A stretch of 64,000 nt of DNA from Methylobacter sp. (GTDB lineage: Bacteria > Pseudomonadota > Gammaproteobacteria > Methylococcales > Methylomonadaceae), in assembly GCA_028716975.1 (NCBI GenBank), contig JAQUOU010000014.1:1-64000 (forward strand). Reading direction: 5' to 3'. Under the pieces are notes generated by a model that searched no databases, was not told the origin of the DNA, and saw nothing but the letters and a program-made list of their open reading frames with translations. Positions within the stretch are counted from its first letter, which is position 1, and every line of letters begins with the position of its first letter. Shown piece by piece: positions 20,935 through 30,296 of this stretch. Position numbers and translations under genes: made by a program.

Positions 20935-23352
20935 ATGTTCTGGCTATTTGCCTTATTAATAATATTATGGAGCCTGCTCTATTACAAAGCTTCCCTACCC
21001 TGGACTACCTTGGCCATAGGTTTGTTACTAAGCGGCTATATCCTGGTCAATGGCTTAACTCCATTTAGCACAAGTTTATTGATCTTTTTTTTACTGCTCT
21101 TTATCCCGTTTAATATCCCCTTCATTCGGCGACAGCTAGTTAGCCGCCCGATGTCCAGACTGATGAAAGCCTCGCTTCCCGTCATGTCGCAAACCGAACA
21201 GGAAGCACTGGAAGCCGGCAATACCTGGTGGGAGGCAGAGTTATTCTCCGGCAACCCGAACTGGAAAATTTTACAGGACTTACCCGTAGCGCGATTAACC
21301 GAAGAAGAACAGGCATTTATTGACGGCCCCGTCGAAACCCTCTGTGAAATGCTGGATGATTGGGATATTACCCATAACCTCAAAGACCTGCCCAAGGAAG
21401 TTTGGGATTATATAAAAACGCAAAAATTTTGCGGCATGATCATTCCGAAACACTATGGCGGCCTGGACTTTTCCGACACGGCCCATTCCGAAATCGTCAT
21501 GAAAATTTCCAGCCGCAGCTCCACCGCAGCGGTAACGGTAATGGTGCCCAATTCTCTAGGCCCTGCAAAATTACTGCTGGCTTACGGCACGGAACAGCAA
21601 AAAGATTATTACCTGCCGCGTCTTGCAAGCGGCGAGGAAATCCCGGCCTTTGCCCTTACCGGCCCGCAAGCAGGCAGCGATGCAAGCGCCATGCCTGATA
21701 CCGGCATTGTTTGCCGTGGCGCGTTTGAGGGCCGGGATAAGGTGCTGGGCATACGCCTTAACTGGGAAAAACGTTATATCACCCTGGGGCCGGTAGCTAC
21801 CGTATTGGGTCTCGCATTCAAGCTCTACGATCCGGACAAGCTGATCGGAGACAAGGAAAATATCGGCATTACCGTTGCGCTGATACCCACAAATACCCCC
21901 GGCGTTTCCATTGGCAGACGCCATTTCCCCTTGGACTCGGCTTTTCAAAACGGCCCTAACTGGGGTAAAGACGTATTTATTCCTATGGACTGGATCATCG
22001 GCGGCGTTGCCCAAGCCGGCAATGGCTGGAAAATGCTCATGCAAAGCCTGGCCACGGGCAGGGCTATTTCATTGCCCGCTCTCAGTGTCGGCGCGGCTAA
22101 ATTTACCTGCCGCAATACCGGCGCCTATGCCCGTATACGCAAGCAATTCAAACTGCCGATTGGCGAACTTGAAGGCATAGAAGAGCCGCTGTCCCGCATG
22201 GCGGGCGAAACCTATATCCTTAATGCCGCGCGCACAGTCACTACAGCGGCGTTGGATAGCGGTGAAAAACCTGCGGTTATTTCCGCCATCCTCAAATACG
22301 AACTGACTGAAAGAATGCGCCGGATAGTCAATGACGGCATGGATATTCACGGCGGGGCGGGTATTTGTATGGGGCCTAAAAATTACCTGGGCCGCTTATA
22401 TCAGGTCATTCCCGTCAGCATTACCGTTGAAGGCGCCAATATCCTGACTCGCACCATGATGATTTTCGGCCAGGGCGCCATCCGCTGCCATCCTTACATT
22501 CAAAAAGAAATTGCAGCTATACAGCAAAACAATTTACCGGAGTTCGATAAAATCCTGTTCCGGCACCTTGGTTTTTTTATGCATAATATGGCCGCCAGTC
22601 TTTGGCTGGGATTAACCAATGCCCGTTTTCATGACGTTCCGGGAGATAAAGATACCCGGCGTTATTACCGGCAAATTGCCCGGCTCAGCGTCAATTTCGC
22701 CTTGCTTGCCGATTTCGCCATGTTAACGCTGGGCGGCACACTCAAACGCAGGGAAAGAATTTCAGGCCGGTTCGCCGATGCATTGAGCAATCTTTATCTA
22801 TGCTCGTGCGTACTTAAATATTACCAGGATCAGGGCTGCCTTGAAGACGATGCGCCTTTGCTGCACTGGGCCTGCCGGCAGACTATTTACCGTGCTCAAC
22901 AGTCCTTGCGGGCCATTTTCTGGAAACTCCCGTTGCGGCCGCTGGTCTGGTTATTGCGCACTCTTATCTTCCCCACCGGCAAACCGTATTCTCCGCCTAG
23001 CGACCGGCTGATTCACGAAACAGCCTCCCTGCTCCTGGCCGATATGCCGGTTCGTGACCGCCTTACCCACGGCATTTATATAAACAGCAAAGCCGATGAT
23101 GCAACCGGCAGAATCGAAGTCGCTTTTAAAGCCGTATTGGCCGCCGCCCCGGGGGAAACTAAAATTCGCCATGCTCAAAAACAAAAGCTGTTGCCCAAGG
23201 GTGATGACTCAACAATAATTGCAGAAGCATTAACACAAAACATAATCACTCAACAGGAAGCAGATTTGATTGCCCACTCTGAACAGGCAAGACTGGCAGC
23301 AATTACGGTCGATGATTTCAGCCCGGAAGAGCTTTTGAGCAGCCGTCAGTAG
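20935..23352 (+). CDS. fadE: Acyl-CoA dehydrogenase, FadE type
   Basis: Oxidises acyl-CoA to 2-enoyl-CoA, the first beta-oxidation step, with FAD. At 805 aa it matches the long E. coli FadE type (about 814 aa) and not the 380-aa group. Two or three N-terminal membrane segments (about 1-65) suggest inner-membrane attachment. Core motifs: LTGPQAGSDASAMPDTG, GLAFKLYDPDKL, IHGGAGICMGPKNYLGRLYQ and VEGANILTRTMM. A C-terminal extension typical of FadE follows. A good ribosome binding site (AGGAGAA) precedes ATG 20935. It lies 67 nt after the FadN-like gene, giving a compact fadA-fadN-fadE set. Confidence 0.93.
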   Translation: MFWLFALLIILWSLLYYKASLPWTTLAIGLLLSGYILVNGLTPFSTSLLIFFLLLFIPFNIPFIRRQLVSRPMSRLMKASLPVMSQTEQEALEAGNTWWEAELFSGNPNWKILQDLPVARLTEEEQAFIDGPVETLCEMLDDWDITHNLKDLPKEVWDYIKTQKFCGMIIPKHYGGLDFSDTAHSEIVMKISSRSSTAAVTVMVPNSLGPAKLLLAYGTEQQKDYYLPRLASGEEIPAFALTGPQAGSDASAMPDTGIVCRGAFEGRDKVLGIRLNWEKRYITLGPVATVLGLAFKLYDPDKLIGDKENIGITVALIPTNTPGVSIGRRHFPLDSAFQNGPNWGKDVFIPMDWIIGGVAQAGNGWKMLMQSLATGRAISLPALSVGAAKFTCRNTGAYARIRKQFKLPIGELEGIEEPLSRMAGETYILNAARTVTTAALDSGEKPAVISAILKYELTERMRRIVNDGMDIHGGAGICMGPKNYLGRLYQVIPVSITVEGANILTRTMMIFGQGAIRCHPYIQKEIAAIQQNNLPEFDKILFRHLGFFMHNMAASLWLGLTNARFHDVPGDKDTRRYYRQIARLSVNFALLADFAMLTLGGTLKRRERISGRFADALSNLYLCSCVLKYYQDQGCLEDDAPLLHWACRQTIYRAQQSLRAIFWKLPLRPLVWLLRTLIFPTGKPYSPPSDRLIHETASLLLADMPVRDRLTHGIYINSKADDATGRIEVAFKAVLAAAPGETKIRHAQKQKLLPKGDDSTIIAEALTQNIITQQEADLIAHSEQARLAAITVDDFSPEELLSSRQ

Positions 23353-23549
23353 AATCATAATATTTTTCAAACTCCAGTACCCTCTAAGCATTTGGTTGCT
23401 GCAGAAATGATAATTCCAAATAGTTTCTCTGCTATCGTAAACATCAGCAAAAATTTTTTCATTTTTTAAATTAAAGGCTTATAGTGTGAATGCAATTAAT
23501 ATTGCATATATTTTTTCAATCAATTCTGATTAAGATTAGGAGAATATTA

Positions 23550-24329
23550 ATGCTAATTCAACTTATGACAACCAAATCTAAACATGCTCTGGCGGGATTT
23601 ACGATAACTTTAATGTTGAGCTTTTCGAACGTTTCATTGGCAGCTCTCATAAACACGGGTAAGGGACTAATCTATGATAATGATTTGAACATAACCTGGA
23701 CTCAAGATGCCAATTTGTTCAAGACAATGGCCGCGACCAATCCCAATCTGGTGAAGCAAATTATTGACAGTAATGGGGGAGTCATTCACGATACGCCCAA
23801 TAGTGTAGATCCCTCTGGCACTTATAATCTTAAGGCTTCTGATTTCAATGCCACCACAGGAAGGCTCGACTGGTGGGCGGCGAAAGCGTATGTGGGCTAT
23901 CTCAACCAGATTAACTACGACAATTATAACCACTGGCGTCTCCCGAATTCCGATGCTGTATTTGGTTTTCCGGACACGGGTAGCGAACTGGGGCATTTAT
24001 ACTATACCGAACTAAAAAATTCCTTTAACGCAGGTGGGGGTGGACCTGTAAATAAAGGACCGTTCTCGAACTTGGAATCATATGTGTATTGGACAGGTAC
24101 AGAGTACAAACCAAATCCTCGCGCTGCTTGGTATTTCACCACCACAGCGGGAGCTTCGGGCTGTTGTGATATCTTTTACTATAAAGGAATTCAATTTTAT
24201 GCAATTCCGGTAGGAAATGGCGATGTCTCAGCCGTACCTATCCCGGCTTCAATTTGGATGATGGGAGGTGCTTTGAGCGGCATGGTCAGCTATAGTTGGA
24301 GGAAACTACCAGCCTATAGCGCTGGGTAA
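23550..24329 (+). CDS. Secreted DUF1566-like protein with C-terminal sorting-like motif
   Basis: Predicted exported protein of 259 aa with a signal peptide (about 1-35, ending near VSLAA). The next part resembles DUF1566 or Lcl domains: GLIYDNDLNITWTQDANL, WWAAKAYVGYLNQINYDNYNHWRLPN, and YVYWTGTEYKPNPRAAWYF. The C terminus VPIPASIWMMGGALSGMVSY followed by SWRK looks like a VPxPA/PEP-CTERM variant: a short motif, a membrane helix and a basic end. In known systems this is processed by an exosortase, but none is visible here. ATG 23550 is chosen for its ribosome binding site (TAGGAG). The gene stands alone, convergent with gdh. Confidence 0.78.
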   Translation: MLIQLMTTKSKHALAGFTITLMLSFSNVSLAALINTGKGLIYDNDLNITWTQDANLFKTMAATNPNLVKQIIDSNGGVIHDTPNSVDPSGTYNLKASDFNATTGRLDWWAAKAYVGYLNQINYDNYNHWRLPNSDAVFGFPDTGSELGHLYYTELKNSFNAGGGGPVNKGPFSNLESYVYWTGTEYKPNPRAAWYFTTTAGASGCCDIFYYKGIQFYAIPVGNGDVSAVPIPASIWMMGGALSGMVSYSWRKLPAYSAG

Positions 24330-24353
24330 TTCTACAAGTTGGAACTCTTTTAG

Positions 24354-24377
24354 GTGCAGGGGCATCAACTCCTGCAC
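24354..24377. terminator. Hairpin between convergent genes
   Basis: GTGCAGG (24354-24360) and CCTGCAC (24371-24377) form a 7-bp stem with a 10-nt loop, between the convergent DUF1566-like gene and gdh. No clear U-run follows on either strand, so it is at best a weak or factor-assisted terminator. Confidence 0.3.
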
Positions 24378-24438
24378 TCTAATAGTCGCCAAAAGCGCAT
24401 AAATCGCAAACTATATGATGTGTCTCCTTTTCCTTTCT

Positions 24439-27400
24439 TCATCTTATTCCTAGATACTTGAGTGATGCCGGGCTAAGAGCTATGCTAACCCGGTCCGCAG
24501 TGCTGCCTGCCAGCTTCTCCAGCTCTTTAGTCAAGACAATATAAGGCGCTAAATTAACCGGCAAGACATTATTAATTTCTTTATAGATATGCTCGTAGTG
24601 AGTGATTTTTAGTTTTTCAGCAGGTAATTCAAAATATTCAGCGCAGCTGAGTACCTTACTTGACAGAATATTCTTAATCATAATTTCTACCATACGTTTT
24701 ATATCTTCCTGTAAATCAGCGGCTACTTTCCTCTCCCAATGGTCATGTACGGGCAATTGCGCCAATTGCTCGGTGATATTATCCAATCCAAGATAAGGCG
24801 TGATTTCATTAAACAGTTTCAGGATAGTTATAAAATCCCGCCCGGTTTCAGCAGACAGTGACACCAAAAGTGGAAAATCATTAAGGCTGGAAATTAAAAC
24901 CATTTTTTGCGCCAGTTCATCCGGAAGGCCATCCTTACGGTATTGATCCATTTGCTCGCTTAAATGTCCGGCTTCAGTATTAAGATGCTCCTTAAAATAA
25001 GCTTCGTAGTCCTTTAGATACCGGTTATAGCAGTTGATTGTCCTGACATGGGGCTGAATGATTTTGCCATGCAATAAAGTCCAGCTACAGAAACTGTCCA
25101 GCATTTTTTCTATCTGCAGCAATAGTTGATATTGTTTTTCCGCCGCTATTTTATTATCAAGCGCATAAATTGCGTGCCTAAGATTATTGCCGTCCAAAAC
25201 GCGGTCGAAGGTCAAATAACAGGTAACATGAGCCGGAGTATTTATGTTTTCACCAGTCAAGTCGGGAGCCAGAAAACCACACCCTGCCTGATTGATTATT
25301 TTATTGCTGACGATAGTGGCTTTAATTTCTTTGGCTAAAGGATGACCGGCAAGATGGTCTTTATAGGGTTTACTGATTTGCTCGGGAAAGTAGGCCTGCA
25401 AATAATAGTCCCAGTAATCTTCCTGCAATAGGCCGATACTCTCCTGTATTTGCTGGGTCAGGTACATTTTGCCGGAAGACATCAATACGGCAAGCTCAGG
25501 GCGGGTTATTGCCTGGCCGGGGCGTCCCAGTATTTCCTTGGCCGCAGGAAATGATTCAACAGCCCGGTCCAAAAAACCTACTGTTTCCAGGCGTTCGGCA
25601 ATTTGCAAAAAATCCGCCGAATTACCTGAGGCGCGCCGCTGGTCTAGTGAGAGACACAGGCTCTGGGCATAATTATTGGCTAATACCAAACGGCAGACTT
25701 CCTGGGTCATGCTGATAAATAAGGGCTGGTAGTCAGTGATAATATTTTTCTTATGCAGGCCGGTCAGAAAAATCTTTAAATTAACTTCATGGTCGGAAGT
25801 ATCGACGCCTGCCGAATTATCGACTGCATCGGTGTTAATCCGCCCTCCTAGCAAGCTGTATTCAATGCGCGCTTTTTGGGTAAAACCCAAGTTTGCGCCT
25901 TCACCCACAACACGGGCATTTAAATCCGCTGCATTTACTCGAACCGCATCATTGCTTCTATCACCCACCTCTTCATGTTTTTCAACAGTTGCTTTTACAT
26001 AGGTGCCGATTCCGCCCAGCCATAATAATTCGACAGGGGCAGTCAGCAGGTATCGTATTAGCGATTCCCCATCCAGTGACTTGTAGCGTATCCCTAACCA
26101 CTTTTTTAACTCGGGAGAAACCCGAATATCCTTGGCCGACCGGTGATAAATACCGCCGCCTTCGGAAATAAGCATCCGGTCATAATCATTCCAGCTGGAG
26201 CCGGGTAATTCAAACAGGCGCTTGCGTTCATTAAACGGCGCATCGTTATCAGGCGGATTCGGGTCAATAAAGATATGCTGGCCGCTAAAAGCGGCCAATA
26301 ACCGGATATATGGCGATAACAGCATGCCATTGCCAAACACATCCCCATCCATGCTGCCGATACCGATGACCGTAAAAGCTTCGCTTTGTATGTCTTTGCC
26401 GGTCTCCCGAAAATGGCGTTTCACGCATTCCCAGGCGCCGCGTGCCGTAATACCCAGGGCTTTATGGTCATAACCCTTTGAACCGCCGCTGGCAAATGCA
26501 TCATTGAGCCAGAAGCGATAGTCTTTTGAAACAGCATTGGCGATATCTGATAACTGGGCAGTGCCCTTATCAGCGGCTACTACCAAATACGGGTCAGGAT
26601 CATCATACGTGACAAGACCTGGCACCGGCGCGACTTTTTCACCGATATAGTTATCGGTTAAATCCAGCAATCCCTGTATCAGCGTGATATAGGCTTTTCT
26701 TCCAGCCTCTTTGAAATCGATTTTAGAACCGTTCTTTTTTACTACAAAACCACCTTTAGCCCCGGTCGGTATAATCAGGGCATTTTTACTGATCTGGGTT
26801 TGCATGAGTCCCAGTATTTCCGTTCTGAAATCATCGGAACGATCCGACCAGCGTATCCCGCCGCGGGCAATTTTGCCGGCGCGCAAATGAATGCCTTCCA
26901 TGCCGGCCGCATGCACGTAAATCTCATTTTGCGGCTTGGGAGCGGGCATATCGATAACTCCCAGACTGTTTATTTTAATAGCAATAAAATAATCCGGCAG
27001 ACTGCAACGCTGATAAAAATTACTGCGCATCGTTGCGTCAATCAGGTTAAATAAAGTACGTAAAATCCGGTCGTTATTGATATCGGTAACTGATGCTATG
27101 TCTTCCAGCAATCGCAGGCGTAAGGGGGATAAAGCCTGTTCTTCCCTGATCATGGGATCATCCCAGTCCGGATTCGGCATGAAACGGGCTTCAAAGTAAT
27201 CAGACAGGCCCAGCGCCACTTTTGGATTATTAATCAAGGCATGATCAACACTGCCCCTGGTAGTTCGATGAGCCAGTTGTAAATAATAATTTCGATAAGC
27301 CCTGAGCACATCAATCTGCTTCCAGTCCATCCCGGTCAAAACAAGCAATTTGTTGAGGGTATCATTTTCTACTTTTCCATCCAGTATCACTTGCATGGCT

Positions 27401-29226
27401 TCCAGCATCCGGCCTTTTAACTCTGTAAAAGAAGCACATTGTTTCTTGGCAGTGATAGTAAAGCTTTTAATAAATCGCATGCCTCCCCTAACAGCAATGG
27501 GAAACTGCACCTGATCCATCACTCTTAAATGCATATTTTCCAGAACCGGAATATATTCATCCAGGAAACGCTCCCGTTCACTGTAAAAATGCAAACGGTA
27601 AAAAGCTTCATGCCGGTAAGGTTTAAGCAGGCTGATACATTGGGTAGACGGCGATATTATTTTTTCAAGATTCAGAATATCTTTTATGGCGTAACGCGGG
27701 GAAATCAGCGTTTTATATTCGGCTGGGAAGGCCGCATAATATTTTTGCCATAACCGCTCTCCTTCCTGCTTGCCCAGAGCTCTTTCAATGAGCTGTTGGA
27801 ATGAAATATCCCAAGGCCGGGCGAGCCTGTTCAATTGCCCGTCCAGCCTATAAACATTAATGGTGATTGCTTCTTTCTCAGGAATTAAAACCCATTGAAA
27901 ACCGACATAATTGCCGCCGGGTATGATTTTTCGGCTTGTTTCCAACCGGCAGGACAATTCCCTGCTAAGGAAATCCTGCAAAACCCTTTCCAGTTCTTCT
28001 TTATAAAATGCCTGGGGCACAATAATGAGTGCTGAAATCCGGTCAGGACTGGTGCTGGTAAGAATTAATAACTTGATGCCTTTCGAACGGTGAAGATAGC
28101 GTTTCAATGACTGGGCAATTAATTGCAACTGAGCTTCATCGAACAGGAAAAATTCGATCTTGGGAAATAGATTGAATATTTCCTTTAGCTGGAAATATTC
28201 ATGACTATTGCGGCTAACTTTAATTGAACCCAAGGTCTGGTTGATCTTTTTACCAAGCTCGGTAATATTTCCGGCAGCGCCATTTAATTCAACCTCATCA
28301 AATAAACCAATAAAACCATGTTCAATCCATGAGCCGCTTTCTTTTTGTTGCCGAAACCCGATATAAACAAGAGGCTGACTGCGGATAATCGGACTTATGA
28401 CAGGAATGTTCTGAACAATAACAGTGGTTTGGCGGCTCAGGATTTTTTTAAGATTGGGCAATAAGCTTGCCTCATCAGAAGCACCCGGATCAATGTTGAT
28501 AATAGCGTTCCTGATCAGGTTGCTATTTTCCTGGTCAGGCAGTTCTGATGAAACAGACTGGTATTCCATTAAAATGAATGCATCATTCTTAAGCCAGTCT
28601 ATGTACGCTGAATATTTTGCCAGATTATCGGCTTGCTTCAGTTCATTCAGCTTGCCGTTAATCTCCAGCCGATTGTGGTCTATTTTTAATGCTGCGGCAA
28701 TTGCCTGGGAAATTTCCTGAGTCAGTAAAGAGATTCCGCGTTCGTCAACAAACTCCAGACGACCAATAATCAACAGTTCGTTTTCTTTTGCCGACACATC
28801 GCTTTCAAGATAGACGATTTCGTGATTCTGCCGCCTGATACTTAAAACAGAATCCGCTAATAACTGAAACCGGATATTAAGCTTGCTTTGTAAAGCCAGG
28901 ATGGTATCGACAATATAGGGTACATTTTGGCAATTCACCAATAATAACCGGCTATTGCCATAAAAGAGCGGTATGGTTTGTATGGCAACGGCTTCGGGTC
29001 TCTCTTCAATAAAGTCGAGAATTTTTACAATCAGGGTGGCCAGGAATGTGGCCGGAAAGGAAATTAAGTAACTGTCTGTTAATAAAAGAGATTCAGCCAG
29101 TTTTTTCAGGAACCGCCGCTTTTGAAGGTTTTCATGGGTATCAAGAAGAAAAGCTACCGTTGTATGTGTTTGCCTCTGACGAGTTTCCTTAACTTCATGT
29201 TCATCGGTAGTCAAAATGATTTTCAA
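24439..29226 (-). CDS. gdhB: NAD-specific glutamate dehydrogenase, large (GDH-180) type
   Basis: Very large cytoplasmic enzyme (1595 aa) that oxidatively deaminates glutamate to 2-oxoglutarate with NAD. The length and C-terminal two-thirds match the ~180-kDa family: AAGMEGIHLRAGKIARGGIRWS, RTEILGLMQTQ, PTGAKGGFVVKK, VVAADKGTAQLSDIAN, FASGGSKGYDHKALGITARGAWE, VIGIGSMDGDVFGNGM and LLWLGGIGTYVKA. The long N-terminal part is the regulatory ACT-like region usual for the group. The start codon at 29226 lies 26 nt inside the anti-sigma-kinase-like gene, suggesting translational coupling. The first downstream ATG is far inside. putA, divergent and 1.1 kb away, would supply the substrate. The symbol is by family only. 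Confidence 0.95.
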   Translation of the reverse strand: MKIILTTDEHEVKETRQRQTHTTVAFLLDTHENLQKRRFLKKLAESLLLTDSYLISFPATFLATLIVKILDFIEERPEAVAIQTIPLFYGNSRLLLVNCQNVPYIVDTILALQSKLNIRFQLLADSVLSIRRQNHEIVYLESDVSAKENELLIIGRLEFVDERGISLLTQEISQAIAAALKIDHNRLEINGKLNELKQADNLAKYSAYIDWLKNDAFILMEYQSVSSELPDQENSNLIRNAIINIDPGASDEASLLPNLKKILSRQTTVIVQNIPVISPIIRSQPLVYIGFRQQKESGSWIEHGFIGLFDEVELNGAAGNITELGKKINQTLGSIKVSRNSHEYFQLKEIFNLFPKIEFFLFDEAQLQLIAQSLKRYLHRSKGIKLLILTSTSPDRISALIIVPQAFYKEELERVLQDFLSRELSCRLETSRKIIPGGNYVGFQWVLIPEKEAITINVYRLDGQLNRLARPWDISFQQLIERALGKQEGERLWQKYYAAFPAEYKTLISPRYAIKDILNLEKIISPSTQCISLLKPYRHEAFYRLHFYSERERFLDEYIPVLENMHLRVMDQVQFPIAVRGGMRFIKSFTITAKKQCASFTELKGRMLEAMQVILDGKVENDTLNKLLVLTGMDWKQIDVLRAYRNYYLQLAHRTTRGSVDHALINNPKVALGLSDYFEARFMPNPDWDDPMIREEQALSPLRLRLLEDIASVTDINNDRILRTLFNLIDATMRSNFYQRCSLPDYFIAIKINSLGVIDMPAPKPQNEIYVHAAGMEGIHLRAGKIARGGIRWSDRSDDFRTEILGLMQTQISKNALIIPTGAKGGFVVKKNGSKIDFKEAGRKAYITLIQGLLDLTDNYIGEKVAPVPGLVTYDDPDPYLVVAADKGTAQLSDIANAVSKDYRFWLNDAFASGGSKGYDHKALGITARGAWECVKRHFRETGKDIQSEAFTVIGIGSMDGDVFGNGMLLSPYIRLLAAFSGQHIFIDPNPPDNDAPFNERKRLFELPGSSWNDYDRMLISEGGGIYHRSAKDIRVSPELKKWLGIRYKSLDGESLIRYLLTAPVELLWLGGIGTYVKATVEKHEEVGDRSNDAVRVNAADLNARVVGEGANLGFTQKARIEYSLLGGRINTDAVDNSAGVDTSDHEVNLKIFLTGLHKKNIITDYQPLFISMTQEVCRLVLANNYAQSLCLSLDQRRASGNSADFLQIAERLETVGFLDRAVESFPAAKEILGRPGQAITRPELAVLMSSGKMYLTQQIQESIGLLQEDYWDYYLQAYFPEQISKPYKDHLAGHPLAKEIKATIVSNKIINQAGCGFLAPDLTGENINTPAHVTCYLTFDRVLDGNNLRHAIYALDNKIAAEKQYQLLLQIEKMLDSFCSWTLLHGKIIQPHVRTINCYNRYLKDYEAYFKEHLNTEAGHLSEQMDQYRKDGLPDELAQKMVLISSLNDFPLLVSLSAETGRDFITILKLFNEITPYLGLDNITEQLAQLPVHDHWERKVAADLQEDIKRMVEIMIKNILSSKVLSCAEYFELPAEKLKITHYEHIYKEINNVLPVNLAPYIVLTKELEKLAGSTADRVSIALSPASLKYLGIR

Positions 29227-29662
29227 CGATCGGCCTCATATCCAGGTTTTTTATGATTTCCAAAACATTGCCCTCACCTTGACGGGTATAGGTAACTGAG
29301 TCCATTAATGTCCGGATAAAAAATATGCCCAGCCCGCCTTCTTGGGGCTGTTCAAGATCAGGTAAAGCCACCGTCTCCAGATTGAAACCCTGCCCGTGAT
29401 CATATACCTTGATATTTATCTCATGCTCCTGAATATGAATCGATATTCTGACAGTGTCTTTAGGATTATTATAATGACCATGTTGAATAGCATTCGTGGT
29501 TGCTTCCGTTAATACCAGATTTAATTGATAAGCTAACGCCTCACGATCACCGGAAAAATCTTCCAGCTCCTTGGCCAAATGTTCCCCGATACTTCCGATC
29601 AACTTCAGGTATTTAGTCTGTGTCGGAATGATTACTTCTACCTGAATAAATGAATTACACAT
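29201..29662 (-). CDS. RsbW-like anti-sigma factor / serine kinase (HATPase)
   Basis: A 153-aa GHKL ATPase of the RsbW/SpoIIAB type. The N-box ATTNAIQHGHYNNP (about 53-66), the DHGQGF G1 box (about 97-102) and GGLGIFFI (about 116-123) are all visible. Such proteins either bind a sigma factor or phosphorylate an STAS-domain partner. The STAS gene lies 9 nt upstream on the same strand, so the two form a classical partner-switching pair. No sigma factor or PP2C phosphatase gene is adjacent. Its 3' end overlaps the gdh start by 26 nt. Confidence 0.88.
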   Translation of the reverse strand: MCNSFIQVEVIIPTQTKYLKLIGSIGEHLAKELEDFSGDREALAYQLNLVLTEATTNAIQHGHYNNPKDTVRISIHIQEHEINIKVYDHGQGFNLETVALPDLEQPQEGGLGIFFIRTLMDSVTYTRQGEGNVLEIIKNLDMRPIVENHFDYR

Positions 29663-29671
29663 AAATAACCT

Positions 29672-30010
29672 CTAGGATTCATTTTCAAAAGCCTCATTTA
29701 AATCTGCATAAATTTCAAAAACGCGGTTTAAACGGGTTAACTCAAACATTGACAGCACCTGCGGCTTGCAACACGCTAACGCAAACTTGCCCGATTTAGC
29801 CACTGCATTCTTATAACCTGATAACAAGGCGCCCAAACCGGAGCTATCGATAAATCGCACCCGTTCCAGTTGCAGGATAATATTAATTTCACCCTCTTCT
29901 ATCATACGCAGTATAGCTTCCTTTAACTCACCCGAATTATGCGCATCTATCCGCTCTTCTTTTATAAAGAGAACGCTATAGCCATTTAGTTTTTCAAGGT
30001 TCAGATTCAT
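29672..30010 (-). CDS. STAS-domain anti-sigma factor antagonist (RsbV/SpoIIAA-like)
   Basis: A 112-aa single STAS domain. The segment VRFIDSSGLGALLSGYKNAV (about 50-70) contains the serine that is the usual phosphorylation site of SpoIIAA/RsbV proteins. It is the first gene of the run STAS, HATPase, gdh. Its role would be to release the HATPase from its target when unphosphorylated (family knowledge). What it ultimately controls cannot be read from the window. Confidence 0.9.
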   Translation of the reverse strand: MNLNLEKLNGYSVLFIKEERIDAHNSGELKEAILRMIEEGEINIILQLERVRFIDSSGLGALLSGYKNAVAKSGKFALACCKPQVLSMFELTRLNRVFEIYADLNEAFENES

Positions 30011-30296
30011 TGGTTTTTCTTAAGGTAAAATCATAAGTTCAAACAAATACAGCTATCCGAATCATAGCATCATACCTATTATTTTATAAATGCCATTTGT
30101 TGCTCCTGAATCTTTCGGATTTCAGCTTGGCATATAATTTAGTTTAGAAGATCCGGCAAGACTTATCTGCCTTCAACCTGATTTGAAACATTTCTTAGCG
30201 TTGAGGTCTAATTTTTGGTAAAAAGTTCCTTATTATTTTAAGACATGAATGGATAAATATTCGTTCCTTGCAGGTATGCCGGATTTATAGATAAAA

